Of a stretch of 64,000 nucleotides of DNA, positions 62,668 through 64,000 are shown piece by piece. Under the pieces are notes generated by a model, which did no database searches, was not told the origin of the DNA, and was given only the letters and a program-made list of their open reading frames with translations. The position numbers were made by a program, and so were the translations under genes. This stretch comes from Grimontia hollisae CIP 101886 (GTDB lineage Bacteria > Pseudomonadota > Gammaproteobacteria > Enterobacterales > Vibrionaceae), in assembly GCF_000176515.1 (NCBI RefSeq), contig NZ_ADAQ01000013.1, positions 1,141,361-1,205,360 of the forward strand, in the 5' to 3' direction. Numbering within the stretch: the stretch's first letter is position 1; each line of letters begins with the position of its first letter.

Positions 62668-63582
62668 ATGATTTGGTTCAAGAATATTTTCACCTACCGC
62701 CTCACCCGAGATATTGACCTCGACCCAGAGCATATCGAAAAACAGCTATCTGAATTTCGCTTTACGCCATGTGGCAGCCAGGACATGCAGAAGTTTGGCT
62801 GGACAACTGCGTTGGGCAAGCATGGTGACATGATGACTCATGTCAGCGATGGCAATATTCTTATCTGTGCGCGCAAAGAAGAAAAAATGCTGCCTGCGTC
62901 GGTGATCAAAGATTCACTGAACGCCAAAGTCGATACCCTTGAACAAGAACAGGGCCGTCCGCTGAAGAAAAAAGAAAAAGACAGCATCAAAGATGACATC
63001 GTGATGGATTTACTGCCTCGGGCATTCAGCCGTATGAGCCAGACTTATGCGCTAATCATGCCCCAAATAGGGCTGGTACTGGTTGACGCCGGCAGCGCAA
63101 AGAAAGCAGAAGAGACTCTGGCGCTGCTGCGTAAATCCCTTGGCAGTCTGCCCGTGGTACCGGTGGAAACCCACAAACCGGTTGAGCTGGCCATGACCGA
63201 GTGGGTGCGTTCTGGCAACGCCCCCAAAGGCTTTACCATTGGTGAAGAAGCAGAGCTCAAAGCCATTCTGGAACAGGGCGGTGTCATCCGTTGTAAACAG
63301 CAGGATTTGTCGAGCGATGAAATCCTCGCACACATTGAAGCAGACAAGCAGGTGACCAAACTGGCACTGAACTGGCAGGACCGCATCGAGCTGATGCTGT
63401 GTGATGACATGTCTATCAAGCGCATCAAGTTTTCTGAAGAGCTTCGCGATCAGAATGCCGACATCGACCGTGAAGATATCGCGCAACGCCTTGATGCTGA
63501 CCTGTCGTTGATGTGTGGCGAGCTGGGCGCTTTCCTGCCAAACCTCTATGAAGAACTGGGTGGTATCGACAAAGGCGAATAA
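62668..63582 (+). CDS. rdgC: Recombination-associated protein RdgC
   Basis: Ring-shaped DNA-binding protein that limits RecA filament formation; nucleoid-associated. 304 residues as in E. coli (303), beginning [16 protein letters not shown] and containing [15 protein letters not shown] and the [22 protein letters not shown] segment. A single gene divergent from sbcDC, in keeping with other recombination genes here. Confidence 0.96.
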   Translation: MIWFKNIFTYRLTRDIDLDPEHIEKQLSEFRFTPCGSQDMQKFGWTTALGKHGDMMTHVSDGNILICARKEEKMLPASVIKDSLNAKVDTLEQEQGRPLKKKEKDSIKDDIVMDLLPRAFSRMSQTYALIMPQIGLVLVDAGSAKKAEETLALLRKSLGSLPVVPVETHKPVELAMTEWVRSGNAPKGFTIGEEAELKAILEQGGVIRCKQQDLSSDEILAHIEADKQVTKLALNWQDRIELMLCDDMSIKRIKFSEELRDQNADIDREDIAQRLDADLSLMCGELGAFLPNLYEELGGIDKGE

Positions 63583-63619
63583 ACACCGCTTTCCTTTCTC
63601 TTACTCAACAAGAACAGGA

Positions 63620-63638
63620 ACGGGGCATTGTGCCCCGT
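63620..63638. terminator. Weak hairpin between rdgC and the M23 peptidase gene
   Basis: ACGGGGCA-TTG-TGCCCCGT, 8-bp perfect stem between convergent genes. The flanks are only mildly T-rich, so it is a possible but weak terminator. Confidence 0.55.
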
Positions 63639-63657
63639 GCTGATTTCACTGTCCGCG

Positions 63658-64000
63658 CTAACTGAACTGCGCTTGCAGCATTTTCTTATCGTATTCAGAA
63701 ACCGACTTTTTGAACGCAGTCATTTCCCCACGCGGTACTGACGTTGCCATCGGAATTTTGGCTTTCATCGGGTCAACAGCGCGGCCATGGATCAAGAGTT
63801 CGTAATGAATATGCGGGCCAGTAACACGCCCACTGCGACCAGACAGGGCAATGCGTTGCCCACGCGTCACACGCTGCCCTTTGCGCACTAGGATCTTACT
63901 GTTGTGCAGGTAACGGGTTTTATACTGGTTACCGTGATCGATCACCACGTACTTGCCTGCATAAGGGTGGTTACGCACCATCACCACCACACCATCGCCT
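63658..64000 (-). CDS. M23-family peptidoglycan endopeptidase, 3' part only
   Basis: C-terminal 114 or so residues; the frame is open to the window edge, so the N-terminus is missing. The M23 (LytM) core is clear: NHPYAGKYVVIDHGNQYKTRYLHNSKILVRKGQRV and GRVTGPHIHYELLIHGRAVDP, with the zinc/catalytic HIH motif. It resembles ShyA/MepM-type DD-endopeptidases that cut cross-links during cell elongation; the subtype cannot be fixed without the upstream part. Confidence 0.88.
   Translation of the reverse strand, partial: GDGVVVMVRNHPYAGKYVVIDHGNQYKTRYLHNSKILVRKGQRVTRGQRIALSGRSGRVTGPHIHYELLIHGRAVDPMKAKIPMATSVPRGEMTAFKKSVSEYDKKMLQAQFS

Overview
The window is chromosomal DNA from a marine gammaproteobacterium of the family Vibrionaceae. 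The gene order bamE-recN-nadK / grpE-dnaK-dnaJ / minor pilins, the phoB-phoR-pstS / ppk-ppx / pstCAB-phoU block and the argA-recD-recB-recC block without ptrA all match what I know of vibrios. The polyhydroxyalkanoate (PHA) genes and a GC content that looks close to 50% hint at the Grimontia/Enterovibrio/Photobacterium side of the family, but the genus is an inference.

Layout. 1-3.1 kb: end of a PHA operon (thiolase, phasin, class I synthase). 3.2-8.3 kb: tcdA translationally coupled to a LysR regulator, divergent from a small accessory catabolic cluster (class III aminotransferase, BKACE/DUF849 enzyme, TAXI-type TRAP binding protein). 8.4-20.5 kb: mltA, a small membrane protein, argA, and recC-recB-recD. 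20.6-25.4 kb: a TDT-family transporter with a divergent LysR gene, a Tag-like DNA glycosylase and yebG separated by a LexA box, dapD, and a small lipoprotein. 25.4-31.9 kb: one rRNA operon on the minus strand (16S - tRNA-Glu - 23S - 5S - tRNA-Asp - tRNA-Trp). Its 23S gene carries an about 128-nt structured insertion at helix 25.

31.9-35.4 kb: five type IV minor pilin-like genes of the type used for pilus assembly and DNA uptake. 35.4-42.9 kb: heat-shock genes dnaJ, dnaK and grpE with clear sigma-32 promoters, then nadK, recN (two LexA boxes) and bamE. 42.9-44.5 kb: an intact IS1182-like insertion sequence that landed exactly in the terminator shared by bamE and phoU and duplicated that hairpin as a 16-bp target repeat. 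44.6-57.4 kb: the phosphate regulon (phoU, pstB, pstA, pstC; an ACT-domain gene, ppk, ppx; pstS, phoR, phoB) with recognisable Pho boxes before pstC and phoB. 57.5-64 kb: sbcC-sbcD, rdgC and the 3' end of an M23 peptidase gene.

Themes: DNA repair and recombination (recBCD, recN, sbcCD, rdgC, yebG, Tag-like) and phosphate/polyphosphate metabolism dominate. The regulatory layer is readable from the sequence: LexA, sigma-32, PhoB and possibly ArgR sites sit where their regulons predict. The parts least explained by known biology are the aminotransferase-BKACE-TAXI cluster, the 23S intervening sequence, and the IS insertion into a terminator. I saw no CRISPR array, prophage, toxin-antitoxin module or defence system.
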